In this document: one piece after another, positions 35,901 through 43,841 of the stretch
Numbering within the stretch: position 1 is the stretch's first letter
How the letters are laid out: every line of letters begins with the position of its first letter
NCBI RefSeq assembly: GCF_900109575.1
Contig: NZ_FOAF01000003.1
Location: 434,001-498,000 of the forward strand
Direction: 5' to 3'
From: Olivibacter domesticus
GTDB lineage: Bacteria > Bacteroidota > Bacteroidia > Sphingobacteriales > Sphingobacteriaceae
Length of the DNA stretch: 64,000 nt
Made by a program: the position numbers and the translations under genes
Notes under the pieces: generated by a model
The model's input: only the letters and a program-made list of their open reading frames with translations
Database searches by the model: none
Told to the model about the DNA's origin: nothing

Positions 35901-37490
35901 GGTGCAGGTGCTTTGGGAAACAAGTCGATAGGGATGACTGCCATTGGAGGAATGATTGTAGGAACCATTGTTGGTGTTGTGGTGATACCCGGGCTCTTTG
36001 TGTTGTTTGCGGCCATGAAAAAAAATAAGAAAACCAAAGTAGGAGTGGTTACCGCTGTTATGCTGGCGGTTTCAGTACTGTCTTCTTGTTCTGTTCAAAA
36101 GGACGTTGATTTGGCTCATCGTACCTTACCTGAGCATTTTGTGGGCAGCAATAAAGCGGATACGCTAACGAAAGATTCTACCTCGATAGCAAGCATTTCG
36201 TGGCGGGAATTCTTTCAAGATGAATACCTAGTGAAATTAATAGATACTGCATTGAAAAATAATCCCGATATGCAGCAAGCGTTATACAGGGTCGAAATGG
36301 CACGTGCCAATATGCGGCTTCGAAAGAATGCGCTATTTCCGTCCATTGATGCAGTAGCTGAGGCAGGTTTAAGAAAATATGGCTTTTATACGATGGACGG
36401 TATTGGTAATTATGATACTAACTTTTCGGAAAATCTGAAAGATGACGAAAAGCTGCCTGATCCGGTACCTGATTACTTTTTAGGCTTAAGAGCTTCTTGG
36501 GAAATAGATTTATGGGGAAAATTGAAGAATAGAAAGAAAGCGGCGTTCGCACGTTTTTTATCTTCCTATGAAGGAAAGAAACTTGTACAAACGCAACTGG
36601 TAGCGGAAGTTGCTGCTGCTTATTTCGATTTATTGGCACTCGACAACGAATTAGGTATTCTAGAAAATAATATTGTATTGCAGCAAGAGTCGTACGAATT
36701 GGTTCAAGTGCAAAAAGCTGGTGGGAGGGCTACTGAGCTAGGTGTTCAGCAAATGCGTGCCATTTTAGCAAATTCTAAAAGCCGTAAAGAAGTTGTATTG
36801 CAACAGATTAACTCCAAAGAGAATTATTTGAATTTCCTTTGTGGGAGATTTTCTGAGAAAATTGAGCGAGGTGAAAACGTACTTGAAGATTATCCACTTG
36901 CTAGTACCGCAAAAGTAGGCCTTCCTATTAAAATGCTTGCTTTAAGACCTGATATTCGAGCCGCCGAGCTTAATTTGCTGGCTGCAAAAGGTGATGTTAA
37001 GGCCGCGAGAGCTGCTTTTATGCCTTCTCTGCAATTTTCGCCTTACGTTGGCTTCCAGGCATTTGATATGTCTAAATTATTTGTGACACCAAGTTCCATT
37101 GCTTATGGGCTGATTGGCGGACTTACAGCACCCTTATTTAACCAGCGATTGATTCGTTCGGCTTATGAACAGGAACTTGCAAATAAAGGGATTGAATATC
37201 AGGAATACGAAAAGACAGTGTTGAAGGCTTGGCAGGAGGTTGAAACTGGTTTGAATGCCCAAAAACACATCATGCGTAGAAGACAATTAAATAATGAAGA
37301 GGTAGAAGCCTTACGTCTAGCGGTAGATGCTTCTACTGAATTATTTAAAGCAGGACGCGCTAATTACCTCGATGTGATTACTTCTCAGCGCAACGTGCTA
37401 GATGCAGAGATATCACTTAACGGTACCTATCTCGAGTATTTACAATCTGTTATTAACCTTTATAGGTCATTAGGTGGTGGATGGGAATAG
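32922..37490 (+). CDS. RND efflux permease fused to outer-membrane efflux channel
   Basis: One uninterrupted ORF of 1522 codons. Residues 1-1031 are a full HAE1/AcrB-type RND permease: IKRPVLSLVISLFITLLGLLSL at the start, transmembrane helix 4 with the proton-relay motif IGIVVDNAIVVVEAVY, LSGPVGVFYRQFSLTLAGSI, IPTEDQGMIYVNVTTPAGA, helix 10 with GLLGKNAILIIEYA, and a last helix VGTIVGVVVIPGLFVLFAA. From M1032 the frame reads on as MKKNKKTKVGVVTAVMLAVSV...LSSC, a textbook lipoprotein signal (lipobox Cys 1056), then a complete OprM/NodT-type channel (about 1057-1522) ending in LYRSLGGGWE. Permease and channel are normally separate genes. The frame crosses an A8 tract at the junction. It follows the adaptor gene, so a whole tripartite pump is encoded by two ORFs. 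Confidence 0.9.
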   Translation: MFEIFIKRPVLSLVISLFITLLGLLSLFTLPVTQFPDIVPPSVVVNANYTGANAEVSTNAVAIPLEKAINGVPGMTYMSSVSTNNGNTLIQVYFEVGTDPDIAAVNVQNRVTTVLDELPEEVIKAGVTTEKEVNSMLMYLNIYSDDETADERFIYNFTDINVLKELKRIQGVGRAEIMGFKDYAMRVWLKPDRLTAYNVSSEDVIKAIRVQNVEAAPGQTGIGSDKSVNMQQYVLRYPGKFDRPEQYENIPLRANPDGSILRLRDVAEVEFGSLEYEMASKADGRPSASIMIKQLPGSNASEVIDLIKGKMEELKGTSFPPGMKYAMGYDVSRFLDASINEVLHTLVEAFILVFLVVFIFLQDFRSTLVPALAVPVCLIGALFCMQMMGFSINLLTLFALVLAIGIVVDNAIVVVEAVYVKMEEEHMEPMEATLAAMKEISGAIIAITLVMSAVFVPVAFLSGPVGVFYRQFSLTLAGSIIISGINALTLTPALCAIILRSPHSKPEPKGMLAAFFRKFNHIYNRVSGRYAGLIGKIAGRRIITLALLVISFIATWGISAVLPSGFIPTEDQGMIYVNVTTPAGATVQRTEAVLDEIDAISRQQDAVESVSTLAGYSIVNEVTGASYGMGMINLKRWEERSESVTEMIAKLKKETAGITDAEIEFFPPPTVPGFGNSSGFEVRLLDRTGSDDLGKLSDALNGFMDNLKKAPEIGSAFTSFDPNFPQYLINVDYDIAAKKGVSVDNAMSTLQTLMGSFYTSNFIKFGQMYKVMVQAGPGYREKPEDVLRLFVKNDAGEMVPFSSFIKMERIYGPEQLTRYNMFTSAMINGDAAVGYSSGDVITAVERVAAESLPKGFEIEWSGMTREQILSGNQAIYVFALCLLFVYLLLAAQYESFLLPLPVILSLPAGVFGAFLLLKVTGLENNIYAQVALIMLIGLLGKNAILIIEYAILKHKQGASVLNAAIEGSVARLRPILMTSFAFIAGLIPLAMASGAGALGNKSIGMTAIGGMIVGTIVGVVVIPGLFVLFAAMKKNKKTKVGVVTAVMLAVSVLSSCSVQKDVDLAHRTLPEHFVGSNKADTLTKDSTSIASISWREFFQDEYLVKLIDTALKNNPDMQQALYRVEMARANMRLRKNALFPSIDAVAEAGLRKYGFYTMDGIGNYDTNFSENLKDDEKLPDPVPDYFLGLRASWEIDLWGKLKNRKKAAFARFLSSYEGKKLVQTQLVAEVAAAYFDLLALDNELGILENNIVLQQESYELVQVQKAGGRATELGVQQMRAILANSKSRKEVVLQQINSKENYLNFLCGRFSEKIERGENVLEDYPLASTAKVGLPIKMLALRPDIRAAELNLLAAKGDVKAARAAFMPSLQFSPYVGFQAFDMSKLFVTPSSIAYGLIGGLTAPLFNQRLIRSAYEQELANKGIEYQEYEKTVLKAWQEVETGLNAQKHIMRRRQLNNEEVEALRLAVDASTELFKAGRANYLDVITSQRNVLDAEISLNGTYLEYLQSVINLYRSLGGGWE
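36015..37490 (+). other. Outer-membrane channel module (internal start candidate) within the fusion ORF
   Basis: The ATG at 36015 (codon 1032) begins a 491-codon segment that alone would be a normal NodT/OprM-family outer-membrane lipoprotein with signal peptide and lipobox. It could be translated separately from this ATG, released by signal peptidase II after Ser-1055, or stay joined. Both other frames stop at the junction: TGA overlapping the ATG, and TAA at 36024. Confidence 0.6.
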
Positions 37491-37506
37491 CTTTTAATTA
37501 GCTAAT

Positions 37507-37567
37507 TAAGTAAATAAGTTAAAAAGCTCCTTGGTTTTTCCAAGGAGCTTTTTAACTTATTTACTTA
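37507..37567. terminator. Long bidirectional terminator overlapping the 3' end of carB
   Basis: A perfect 28-bp stem (37507-37534 with 37540-37567) and a 5-T loop; the core agctccttgg pairs with ccaaggagct and is flanked by A and T tracts. The right arm covers the carB stop codon and its last codons. Confidence 0.85.
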
Positions 37568-40373
37568 GATACATTGACTTCTCTGCATAAAGATGCCTGA
37601 AATATGGGTCATCTAGATCTTTAATAAAACGTATCGCTTCACCTGTTGAGCGCATTTCCGGACCTAATTGTTTATCAACATCAGGAAACTTGTCGAATGA
37701 GAATACTGGTTCTTTAATAGCATACCCATTCAGTTTACGCTCTATTTTGAAATCTTTGAGTTTATTTTCCTCTAACATGACCTTGGTGGCAATATTAATG
37801 TAGGGAACATCGTAAGCCTTGGCGATGAATGGAACTGTACGTGATGCTCTTGGATTTGCTTCTATAACATAGACCTTTTCGTCTTTGACAGCAAATTGAA
37901 TATTCAATAAGCCTCTTACGTTTAGTGCTCTAGCGATCTTGATGGAATATTCCTCCATTTTCTCTTGCACCGCTTTTGATAGGCTAAATGGAGGTAATAC
38001 GGCACTGGAATCACCTGAGTGAATACCGGCCGGCTCAATATGTTCCATCATCCCTATAATGTGAACATCGTCGCCATCACATATTGAATCAGATTCAGCT
38101 TCTTCTGCACGATCTAAAAAATGATCAATTAAAACCCTGTTACCGGGCATGTTTTTCATAATTTTGATGACAGCCTTTTCTAATTCATCATCATTGATGA
38201 CAATACTCATACCTTGTCCGCCCAATACATAACTAGGACGAACTAATACAGGATAACCTACTTCATTAGCCACTTTAATTGCCTCTTCTGCATTTTCTGC
38301 CACGCCATATTTCGGATAAGGAATTTCAAGTTCCTTCAAAAGATCAGAGAACCGTCCGCGATCTTCCGCAAGATCCATATTTTCAAAAGAAGTTCCAATG
38401 ATTTTGATACCAGTTTCTTTTAGCTTTTCTGCCATTTTTAATGCAGTTTGGCCACCAAGTTGAACGATTACACCTACTGGCTTTTCAAGCTCAATAATCT
38501 CTCGTACATGTTCCCAGAAAACGGGCTCAAAATAAAGCTTGTCGGCCATATTGAAATCTGTAGATACTGTTTCCGGATTACAGTTTATCATGATAGCCTC
38601 GTAACCAGCCTCTTTGGCTGCCAGTAAACCGTGAACGCAAGAATAGTCGAATTCGATACCCTGTCCTATTCGATTTGGACCCGAACCCAATACAATGATT
38701 TTCTTCTTATCGCTCGGAAGAGATTCATTTTCTTCCTCAAAAGTAGAGTAGTAATAAGGAGTAAGTGCTTGAAATTCGGCAGCGCAAGTGTCGACCATCT
38801 TGTAAACACGCTTGATGCCTAATTCGCTTCGGCGGTTATACACGTCATCTTCGCTAACATTACTTAACAACCAGGCAATTTGCCCATCAGAGAACCCTTT
38901 CTGTTTTAAGGTTATAAAAAAGTCCTTTGGGATATTGTTTAGCGTATATCGTTTTAGTTCAGTTTCCAACTCCACCAATTCCTGAATCTGAACAAGGAAC
39001 CATTTATCTATTAAAGTAGCTTTTCTAATGGACTCCAATGGCACTCCCATTTCAAAGGCATCTTTTATATGGAATAATCTTCCACTACTAGGATGCTCTA
39101 AGCTATGCATAATTTCCTCTAAATTCCGCAATTGTCTTCCATCGGCTCCTAAACCTAGACGATTTGTTTCCAAGCTCTGGCAGGCCTTCTGAAGAGCCTC
39201 AATGAATGTACGGCCAATAGCCATTACCTCACCCACAGATTTCATTTGTAAGCCGAGCTCTCTATTGGCACCTTTAAATTTAGCGAAATTCCAACGGGGA
39301 GATTTAACAATTACATAATCAAGAGTAGGCTCGAAATAAGCGGATGTAGTTTTGGTAATCTGATTTTCCAGCTCATCAAGATTATATCCGATAGCTAGTT
39401 TAGCTGCTATTTTAGCAATCGGATAACCGGTTGCTTTTGAAGCCAAGGCCGAAGAGCGAGAGACCCTTGGGTTTATCTCAATTGCGATGATTTCTTCATT
39501 TTCTGGGTTTACAGAAAACTGTACATTACAACCTCCAGCAAAATTTCCAATGGCCCGCATCATCATAATGGCATGATTGCGCATTTCTTGATAACAAGTA
39601 TCACTCAAAGTCATTGCAGGGGCAACGGTGATTGAGTCGCCCGTATGGATACCCATTGGATCAAAATTTTCAATAGAACAGATGATAATAACATTATCCT
39701 TACTATCGCGAAGTAATTCGAGTTCGTATTCTTTCCATCCTAAAACTGCTTGTTCAACCAGTACTTCATGTGTGGGAGATGCCTGCAGCCCTCTGCTAAG
39801 AGCGGCCTCAAATTCTTCTTTTTTATGAACGAAACCCCCACCAGTTCCTCCAAGTGTATAACTTGGACGTATTACTAGAGGAAAACCAATTTCTTGAGCT
39901 GCTTCTTTACCTTCTAAGAAAGAATTGGCGATTTGCGATTTAGCTACGCCAACACCGATATCAATCATCAGTTGACGAAATGCTTCTCTATTTTCTGTTT
40001 TTTCAATAGCTGCCACGTCAACTCCGATCACTTTGACACCATATTTCTCCCAGAGGCCCCTATTGGATGCTTCTATGCAGAGATTTAATGCAGTTTGACC
40101 ACCCATTGTTGGTAGAACAGCATCAATTTTGCGTTCTTGTAATATCTGTTCAATACTTTCGGTGGTAAGAGGGAGAAGATAAACATGGTCTGCAATGACC
40201 TTATCGGTCATAATAGTTGCAGGGTTTGAATTGATAATAGAAACTTCAATACCTTCTTCTTTTAGAGAAAGAGCTGCTTGAGAACCCGAATAGTCAAACT
40301 CACAGGCCTGTCCGATGATAATTGGGCCCGAACCGATAATCAGCACCGAGCGAATGGAGGTGTTTTTTGGCAT
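37557..40373 (-). CDS. carB: Carbamoyl-phosphate synthase large chain lacking the MGS domain
   Basis: Synthesises carbamoyl phosphate from bicarbonate, ammonia (via CarA) and two ATP for arginine and pyrimidine synthesis. The protein has two ATP-grasp halves: the first begins IRSVLIIGSGPIIIGQACEFDYSG and the second IIVLGSGPNRIGQGIEFDYS, with SYTLGGTGGG and SYVLGGQGMS glycine loops and an oligomerisation region between. It has 938 residues and ends soon after GPEMRSTGEAIRFIKD. The usual enzyme is about 1070 residues because of a C-terminal MGS-like allosteric domain, absent here. Only 66 nt separate it from the next gene, so the domain is not lost to a frameshift. carA is not in the window. 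Confidence 0.95.
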   Translation of the reverse strand: MPKNTSIRSVLIIGSGPIIIGQACEFDYSGSQAALSLKEEGIEVSIINSNPATIMTDKVIADHVYLLPLTTESIEQILQERKIDAVLPTMGGQTALNLCIEASNRGLWEKYGVKVIGVDVAAIEKTENREAFRQLMIDIGVGVAKSQIANSFLEGKEAAQEIGFPLVIRPSYTLGGTGGGFVHKKEEFEAALSRGLQASPTHEVLVEQAVLGWKEYELELLRDSKDNVIIICSIENFDPMGIHTGDSITVAPAMTLSDTCYQEMRNHAIMMMRAIGNFAGGCNVQFSVNPENEEIIAIEINPRVSRSSALASKATGYPIAKIAAKLAIGYNLDELENQITKTTSAYFEPTLDYVIVKSPRWNFAKFKGANRELGLQMKSVGEVMAIGRTFIEALQKACQSLETNRLGLGADGRQLRNLEEIMHSLEHPSSGRLFHIKDAFEMGVPLESIRKATLIDKWFLVQIQELVELETELKRYTLNNIPKDFFITLKQKGFSDGQIAWLLSNVSEDDVYNRRSELGIKRVYKMVDTCAAEFQALTPYYYSTFEEENESLPSDKKKIIVLGSGPNRIGQGIEFDYSCVHGLLAAKEAGYEAIMINCNPETVSTDFNMADKLYFEPVFWEHVREIIELEKPVGVIVQLGGQTALKMAEKLKETGIKIIGTSFENMDLAEDRGRFSDLLKELEIPYPKYGVAENAEEAIKVANEVGYPVLVRPSYVLGGQGMSIVINDDELEKAVIKIMKNMPGNRVLIDHFLDRAEEAESDSICDGDDVHIIGMMEHIEPAGIHSGDSSAVLPPFSLSKAVQEKMEEYSIKIARALNVRGLLNIQFAVKDEKVYVIEANPRASRTVPFIAKAYDVPYINIATKVMLEENKLKDFKIERKLNGYAIKEPVFSFDKFPDVDKQLGPEMRSTGEAIRFIKDLDDPYFRHLYAEKSMYLSK

Positions 40374-40475
40374 TTTATATGTTCAAAAAGTATAATTTTA
40401 AAAAAGAACGTTGCGAGAAAACAGGTTGGAAAGATCTGTTAAGAGAAGAGAATTTCCGACTGCTTTGTCGGAGTG

Positions 40476-40483
40476 CAAAGATA
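40476..40483 (-). promoter_or_regulatory. Candidate -7 box of carB
   Basis: TATCTTTG on the minus strand, about 100 nt before the ATG, without a clear -33 box. The leader contains a 6-bp hairpin (tccgac at 40455-40460 with 40467-40472). Confidence 0.4.
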
Positions 40484-40538
40484 GGACTTTTTTGGTAAAA
40501 AGATTGAAAAAAATGTAAAAAAGGCTGGGGGTAGTAAA

Positions 40539-40570
40539 CTTGCGATGTTAGCTGATTTTGATTATTTTTG
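40539..40570 (+). promoter_or_regulatory. Candidate pnuC promoter (-33/-7)
   Basis: CTTG (40539-40542), 20 bp, TATTTTTG (40563-40570). The leader would be about 85 nt. No known riboswitch consensus was recognised in it. Confidence 0.5.
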
Positions 40571-40662
40571 ATTCATAAATAATTGTGTTATGGCGAACCT
40601 GAGTGTTATCGACAAATTTAAATGGGACTTAGGCAAGATCCTCTAGTTAACGCTGATTAGTA

Positions 40663-41262
40663 TTGAATCTCATCGATCAAATCGTCTCTCAAATTGCTCA
40701 CACGTCTCTTCTTGAGTGGTTTGCGGTTGTTACTGGCTTCATTTGTATTTATTTAGCGGCTAAACAACATATTTTAAATTGGCCGATAAGTATATTCAGT
40801 GTAATAGCTTATGCTGTACTTTTTTACCAAGGGAAACTTTATGGCGAAACGATACTGCAAGGATATTTCTTATTTACCGGCATTTATGGATGGTATTATT
40901 GGGTTAAACGTAAACAGGAGCATAAGAAGCCAATCGTTCGCCTTACAGGTAGAAAAATGATAGTTGCGGTTGGGGCCATTTTTGTTTTCTCGATATTATT
41001 AGGATTGTTTCTACATCATTTTACAGATACTGATGTAGCCTATATAGATGGGACGCTGGCTTCTATCAGCTTTGTTGCCCAATTTTTAATGACAAGAAAA
41101 GTTTTACAAAATTGGATTATGTGGGTTGTGGTAGATATACTTTACATCCCACTATTTATGTACAAAGAATACTTCCTTACCGCCATTTTGTACGGCGTTT
41201 TGGCAGTTATAGCTTGGCTAGGTTACATGGATTGGAAGAAAACATGGAAAGCAGATCATTAA
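40663..41262 (+). CDS. pnuC: PnuC-family nicotinamide riboside/ribonucleoside vitamin transporter
   Basis: Inner-membrane facilitator of 199 residues with about seven helices. The family motifs are visible: LEWFAVVTGFICIYLAAKQHILNWPISIFSVIAYAVLFY, YGETILQGYFLFTGIYGWYYW (ending near residue 85) and the NWIMWVVVDILYIPLFMYK segment near residue 150. The PnuC family takes up nicotinamide riboside, and close relatives take up thiamine or riboflavin. The next gene overlaps and encodes a P-loop kinase of the NadR type, which favours nicotinamide riboside: the kinase traps the imported vitamin by phosphorylation. The start is TTG at 40663; a TGA three codons upstream bounds it and no ATG is near. Confidence 0.88.
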   Translation: MNLIDQIVSQIAHTSLLEWFAVVTGFICIYLAAKQHILNWPISIFSVIAYAVLFYQGKLYGETILQGYFLFTGIYGWYYWVKRKQEHKKPIVRLTGRKMIVAVGAIFVFSILLGLFLHHFTDTDVAYIDGTLASISFVAQFLMTRKVLQNWIMWVVVDILYIPLFMYKEYFLTAILYGVLAVIAWLGYMDWKKTWKADH

Positions 41263-41780
41263 TTAAAATTGCAGTAGTAGGTCCGGAATCTACTGGAAAG
41301 TCAAGCGTTTCAGAACGATTGGCAAGATATTATAAGACGGTTTGTGTGCCGGAATACTCGAGAGAATACTGCCGCAACTTAAATCGATCCTATACTTTAC
41401 AAGACGAATTAAATATATATTATGGCCAATTAGCGCTCGAAAGAAGTTTAGAACCACTAGCTGTTAATAATCTGCTAATTTGTGATACAACCTTCTTAAC
41501 CGTTAAAGTATGGAGTGATTATTTATTTGGCAGCACTCCTGAAGAGGTTAATAATAGACTAAAAACCCATCCCTACGACTTCTATTTGTTGATGAATATT
41601 GACCTGCCTTGGGAGGATGATCCATTAAGAGATTTCCCCGCACCGGAGCAGCGACAATATTTTTTAGAAGTTTGGACAAAAGAGTTGGAAAACTTGAAAG
41701 CAAGCTACCAATTGATTTCTGGATTAGGGGAAGATCGGTTTCTAAATGCAAAGAAGGCTGTTGCTCAATGGCTTAAATAA
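41244..41780 (+). CDS. NadR-like nicotinamide riboside kinase (P-loop ATPase)
   Basis: Cytoplasmic P-loop kinase of 178 residues, starting MESRSLIKIAVVGPESTGKSSVSERLA with a Walker A motif at about residues 12-20 and VCVPEYSREYCRNL after it. YFLEVWTKEL and LISGLGEDRFLNA are seen later. It corresponds to the C-terminal ribosylnicotinamide kinase domain of NadR, without the N-terminal nucleotidyltransferase and HTH domains. The ATG at 41244 lies inside pnuC and the genes overlap by 19 nt, so translation is probably coupled. A longer in-frame start at 41112 would run antiparallel to no domain and is rejected. Confidence 0.86.
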   Translation: MESRSLIKIAVVGPESTGKSSVSERLARYYKTVCVPEYSREYCRNLNRSYTLQDELNIYYGQLALERSLEPLAVNNLLICDTTFLTVKVWSDYLFGSTPEEVNNRLKTHPYDFYLLMNIDLPWEDDPLRDFPAPEQRQYFLEVWTKELENLKASYQLISGLGEDRFLNAKKAVAQWLK

Positions 41781-41817
41781 AATTTACCGATAATAAATGT
41801 CATACTTAATTTAGCTC

Positions 41818-42867
41818 TCATTCACCTTCAACCTTCTTAGGAAACATTAATGAAGCGATAACACTTACTGCTAAAATACCTATAATGATATAAAGTGAAT
41901 GTGCGGTAGTGAAACCCCAGGCTTCGAGCCAGTGATGCCCCAACATTTTCGCTCCAATGAATACCAGCAGGAAGGACAAGCCAACCTTTAAATAATGGAA
42001 TTTATGTATGACATTTACCAGTAGGAAGAACATTGAACGTAAGCCTAATATGGCAAAAATATTGGAAAAGAAAACGATATAAGGGTCTTTGGTGACAGCA
42101 AAAATGGCAGGGATGGAATCAACCGCGAAAATCAGATCTGTAAATTCAATTACCAGCAATACCAGAAAGAGAGGGGTAACGAATTTTTTTCCGTTTTCTT
42201 TGAGAAAGAAATGGTTTCCTACAAATTCCGGATATACAGAAAAGTACCTGGACGCAAAACGTACTACTTTATGATTTTTCGGATCAATCTCTTCTTCCTC
42301 ATTGCGGTTAATAAACATCATGATGCCTGTATATACCAAAAAGACACCAAAAACGTACAATATCCATTCAAATCTACTGATAAGGGAAGCGCCTAAAAAA
42401 ATAAATAAAAATCTTAACAAGATCGCTCCAATGATTCCCCAAACCAGAACGCGGTGATAGAATTTCGAGGGTACACCAAAGGATGTAAAGATTAAAACCA
42501 TCACAAATATATTATCGACAGAAAGTGCATATTCTACGACATATCCGGTAACATATTCTAGTGCAAGGTTCTTTTTATATATTTCGATACTAGCAACAAA
42601 ATCACTCGGAATCAGCTTTATGTTATGTAAGTGTTTTTGGGTTACTTCTTGGAGGTGTGCAAAATCTTGTATATCGTGTAGCTTATCGCCCCAAAATCTT
42701 AATAGGACATAAAAGCCAAGCGCAAATAAAACCCATACAGTACTCATGATGGAAGCCTCCTTAAAGGATACCTCATGATCTTTCTTATTAAAGAGCCCTA
42801 AATCTATCGCTAGCATCAAAATGATAAAAAGCAAAAAACCTAAAAAGAATATTAATTCGTTCGTCAT
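41818..42867 (-). CDS. TerC family integral membrane protein
   Basis: Inner-membrane protein of 349 residues with about nine helices of the TerC/Alx family. The two conserved acidic motifs are present: VEYALSVDNIFVMVLIF and VIEFTDLIFAVDSIPAIFAVT. TerC-family proteins are linked to tellurite resistance and, for Alx and related proteins, to manganese export. A metal-export role, perhaps supplying exoenzymes, is plausible but not shown by the sequence. It ends a unit with the polyprenyl synthase; only 2 nt separate them, so they are co-transcribed. No Mn riboswitch (yybP-ykoY) was seen upstream. Confidence 0.9.
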   Translation of the reverse strand: MTNELIFFLGFLLFIILMLAIDLGLFNKKDHEVSFKEASIMSTVWVLFALGFYVLLRFWGDKLHDIQDFAHLQEVTQKHLHNIKLIPSDFVASIEIYKKNLALEYVTGYVVEYALSVDNIFVMVLIFTSFGVPSKFYHRVLVWGIIGAILLRFLFIFLGASLISRFEWILYVFGVFLVYTGIMMFINRNEEEEIDPKNHKVVRFASRYFSVYPEFVGNHFFLKENGKKFVTPLFLVLLVIEFTDLIFAVDSIPAIFAVTKDPYIVFFSNIFAILGLRSMFFLLVNVIHKFHYLKVGLSFLLVFIGAKMLGHHWLEAWGFTTAHSLYIIIGILAVSVIASLMFPKKVEGE

Positions 42868-42869
42868 GT

Positions 42870-43841
42870 TTACTTATTTCTCTCCGTGGTAAATCGTACT
42901 AATTGTTCAAGCCCAATTTTATATTGGCTATCGGGAAATGTTTTTAATATTTCAAAGGCTTCCGTCTGGTAGGCAAGCATTTTTTCTTTAGCATAGTCAA
43001 GTCCTCCACTTGAACGTACGAAATCAATAACTTCCGCTACCTTTTTTTGATCTTCGTTGTAATTCTTTACCAAATTGATGATATATCTTTTCTTTTCTCT
43101 ATTTGTGTTGTTTAAGGCATAAATTAAAGGTAACGTTAACTTTTTTTCTTTAATATCTATACCTAACGGCTTTCCTACATCGTCAAAACCAAAATCAAAA
43201 AGATCATCCTTAATTTGAAAAGCGATACCTACCTTTTCACCGAAGGCATGCATTTTCTTGATGATTTCTTCAGATGCATTGGAGGAGGCGGCGCCACAAG
43301 CACAACACGATGCTATTAAAGAAGCTGTTTTTTGACGAATTACTTCAAAATAGACGCTTTCGTTTATATCTAAACGACGGGCCTTCTCCATTTGGAGTAG
43401 TTCTCCTTCACTCATTTCTGTAACTGCCTCATTTAAAATCCTAAGAAACTCAAAATCCTGATTTTTTACTGATAGTGAAAGCCCTTTACTTAAGAGGAAA
43501 TCACCCACTAAAACAGCTATTTTGTTTTTCCACAAAGCGTTTACAGAAAAGAAACCCCTTCGCTGATAAGAATTATCTACAACATCATCATGAACGAGCG
43601 TTGCAGTGTGAACAAGCTCTACCAGTGCGGCTCCTCTATGTGTGGAGTCATTTATACCACCACATGTTCCTGCGGCAAAAAAAACAAACATGGGACGCAT
43701 TTGTTTGCCTTTTCTTTTAACTATATAATGCGTTATTCTGTCGAGCAAAGGAACTGAACTGCGCATTGACTCTTTGAATCTTCTTTCAAAAATATCTAAT
43801 TCTGCAGCTATAGGTTTCTTAATCTCTTCAAGTTTTAACAT
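42870..43841 (-). CDS. Polyprenyl diphosphate synthase (trans-isoprenyl)
   Basis: Elongates farnesyl- or geranyl-diphosphate with isopentenyl diphosphate, giving the side chain of menaquinone in this phylum. The 323-residue protein has both aspartate-rich motifs: the first in LVHDDVVDNSYQRRG and the second in AFQIKDDLFDF, and the KGKQMRPMFVFFAAG motif upstream. The size fits an octaprenyl or similar long-chain synthase (IspB type); chain length is not certain from sequence. The start at 43841 is followed by a typical N-terminus. It is transcribed with terC. Confidence 0.9.
   Translation of the reverse strand: MLKLEEIKKPIAAELDIFERRFKESMRSSVPLLDRITHYIVKRKGKQMRPMFVFFAAGTCGGINDSTHRGAALVELVHTATLVHDDVVDNSYQRRGFFSVNALWKNKIAVLVGDFLLSKGLSLSVKNQDFEFLRILNEAVTEMSEGELLQMEKARRLDINESVYFEVIRQKTASLIASCCACGAASSNASEEIIKKMHAFGEKVGIAFQIKDDLFDFGFDDVGKPLGIDIKEKKLTLPLIYALNNTNREKKRYIINLVKNYNEDQKKVAEVIDFVRSSGGLDYAKEKMLAYQTEAFEILKTFPDSQYKIGLEQLVRFTTERNK

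Noticed and set aside
37491-37556. Frameshift explanation for the short CarB
   Set aside because: Only 66 nt separate carB from the next gene and they form the terminator; no MGS-domain sequence is left to be read in another frame.
40571-40662. Possible riboswitch (thiamine or NAD type) in the pnuC leader
   Set aside because: The leader contains gaacctgag, but the rest of the TPP consensus (gggtgcc, ctgaga, gatc ordered arms) is missing, and no NAD riboswitch core was recognised.
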